Assembly: GCA_037179515.1 (NCBI GenBank) | Contig: JAXCGZ010014194.1 | Coordinates: forward strand, 1-31,874 | From: Halocaridina rubra | Lineage: Eukaryota; Arthropoda; Malacostraca; Decapoda; Atyidae | DNA: 31,874 nt | Reading direction: 5' to 3' | In this document: in pieces, positions 31,149 to 31,874 of the stretch | How positions within the stretch are numbered: the first letter of the stretch is position 1 | Layout of the letters: each line of letters begins with the position of its first letter | Program-made: the position numbers and the translations under genes | Notes under the pieces: model-generated | What the model saw: only the letters and a program-made list of their open reading frames with translations | The model's database searches: none | Told to the model about the DNA's origin: nothing

Positions 31149-31388
31149 TGAAAACCGTCTCTGTAGTTCTCACCTCAATGACAACTGTCTGACAAACTAA
31201 TAAAATTGATCACAAAGAGATTGGAAAAAGGCTAAAAATCTTATGACCTATTTCTACTACGACAAAGAAATATAAACAACAATTGGAGCTCCGGAGCAAA
31301 GCCCTCTATGTCCTCTCATATTAAAAACAATGAACCAACTCCCCTCAGTGTTGCCAACTAGTACTACCCAATACCAAAATACACCACA
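31149..31388 (-). repeat. 5' LTR of the second gypsy-like element
   Basis: 240 bp, ending in element sense at GACGGTTTTCA (31149). It is followed by TTAATAAGCTATCTTGGCAT. A TTGGCA lies 12 bases downstream, but I cannot assign a tRNA primer. It begins TGTGGTGTATTTTGG at 31388. Confidence 0.87.
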
Positions 31389-31402
31389 ATTATTATTATT
31401 TT
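31389..31402 (+). repeat. Short ATT run at the right edge of the second gypsy-like element
   Basis: ATTATTATTATTTT directly follows the 5' LTR and matches the ATT microsatellite on the other side (22341-22439). Confidence 0.9.
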
Positions 31403-31414
31403 ACCCCTGAGGGA

Positions 31415-31520
31415 AGGGGGCTAGGATACTTCCTCCATGTTCCCTTGCTTGCCGTAAGAGCCAACTAAATGGGGGTGAGGTAGGGGACAGAGAATCCCCT
31501 CATGTGTATTTTCTCTTCCC
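31415..31520 (+). repeat. RTE-leader-like fragment, plus orientation
   Basis: TTCCCTTGCTTGCCGTAAGA followed by GCCAACTAAATGGGGG matches the RTE-like leader at about 27935-27885 on the opposite strand. The similarity continues to the AGGGGAC...GAAT-CCCC stretch. No RTE coding sequence follows, so it is a 5' fragment or a short element derived from it. Confidence 0.5.
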
Positions 31521-31874
31521 AAAGAGTTAGAGTATTTTGACTTGACTCACCCGCTTCCCTTATAAGGGGATAAATGGCTCATGTGTATATACAGGTAATT
31601 ATTAATATTTAAGCTTTAAACATCTATTACCCAAACAGATATGAAATGAAAGATGATCGTGGTTATTAATAGGGTATACTGTACTGTACTACATACAAAG
31701 TGATGACACATTTAAGAAGGGTTCGAGACTATACAAATTTTAACTTTAGCAGTTAGTGGTGGAATCAATTACTCACGTAAGTTGAGGATGAATGTGTAGC
31801 GTTGGTAGCAAAGAACTGAGGAGGAATAGAGAATGCTTTTGAAATTATCTAGCTAAGTGTGTTGAGGGTTTTGA
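31521..31874. other. Unassigned right end of the window
   Basis: AT-rich sequence with no open frame or repeat I can recognise. Confidence 0.5.

Overview
This window looks like repeat-dense intergenic DNA from an animal, most likely a crustacean or other marine invertebrate. That guess rests on the element families (a Gmr1-like Ty3/gypsy element, CR1-like and RTE-like LINEs), the long GA/ATT/GTT microsatellites and the AT-rich background. I see no host gene, tRNA, rRNA or CRISPR array. Nearly every coding segment is a decayed retrotransposon fragment.

Region 1 (156-13356, minus strand) is an LTR retrotransposon bounded by a 613-bp repeat that is about 97% identical by eye. Its order is 5' LTR, primer-binding site, leader with tandem repeats, gag with a SCAN-like capsid, protease, integrase, then reverse transcriptase and RNase H. 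Integrase before reverse transcriptase is the Gmr1-type order, not the usual gypsy order. A CR1-like LINE (5141-8794) is inserted in gag. The 5' LTR is best read as 2.1 kb (11245-13356), because an 18-nt lysine-type primer-binding site follows 11245 directly. Inside it are two short open segments with matching splice signals and compatible phase, a candidate LTR-encoded spliced small protein.

Region 2 (13357-18730, minus strand) holds a Jockey/L2-like LINE with an internal deletion, itself apparently sitting on the 3' end of a second CR1-like copy. Both CR1 copies keep a -1 slippery heptamer where ORF2 overlaps ORF1, and ORF2 has no early ATG. Both also share a TGA at the same point in the RT domain.

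Region 3 (18731-22477) has 1.3 kb without recognisable content, two head-to-tail pieces of another LINE on the plus strand, and microsatellites.

Region 4 (22478-31388, minus strand) is a second gypsy-like element with about 235-bp LTRs, inserted in an ATT microsatellite. It carries gag, protease, RT, RNase H and integrase remnants in the usual order. Its 3' part contains a 1.8-kb diverged plus-strand copy of the Region 1 LTR and an RTE-like LINE. The last 480 bp carry a short RTE-leader-like piece in the opposite orientation.

The order of events suggested by nesting is: CR1 copy 2, then the Jockey/L2-like LINE into it, then the Gmr1-like element into that LINE, then CR1 copy 1 into the Gmr1-like gag. 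All statements come from reading the sequence by eye; no searches were run.
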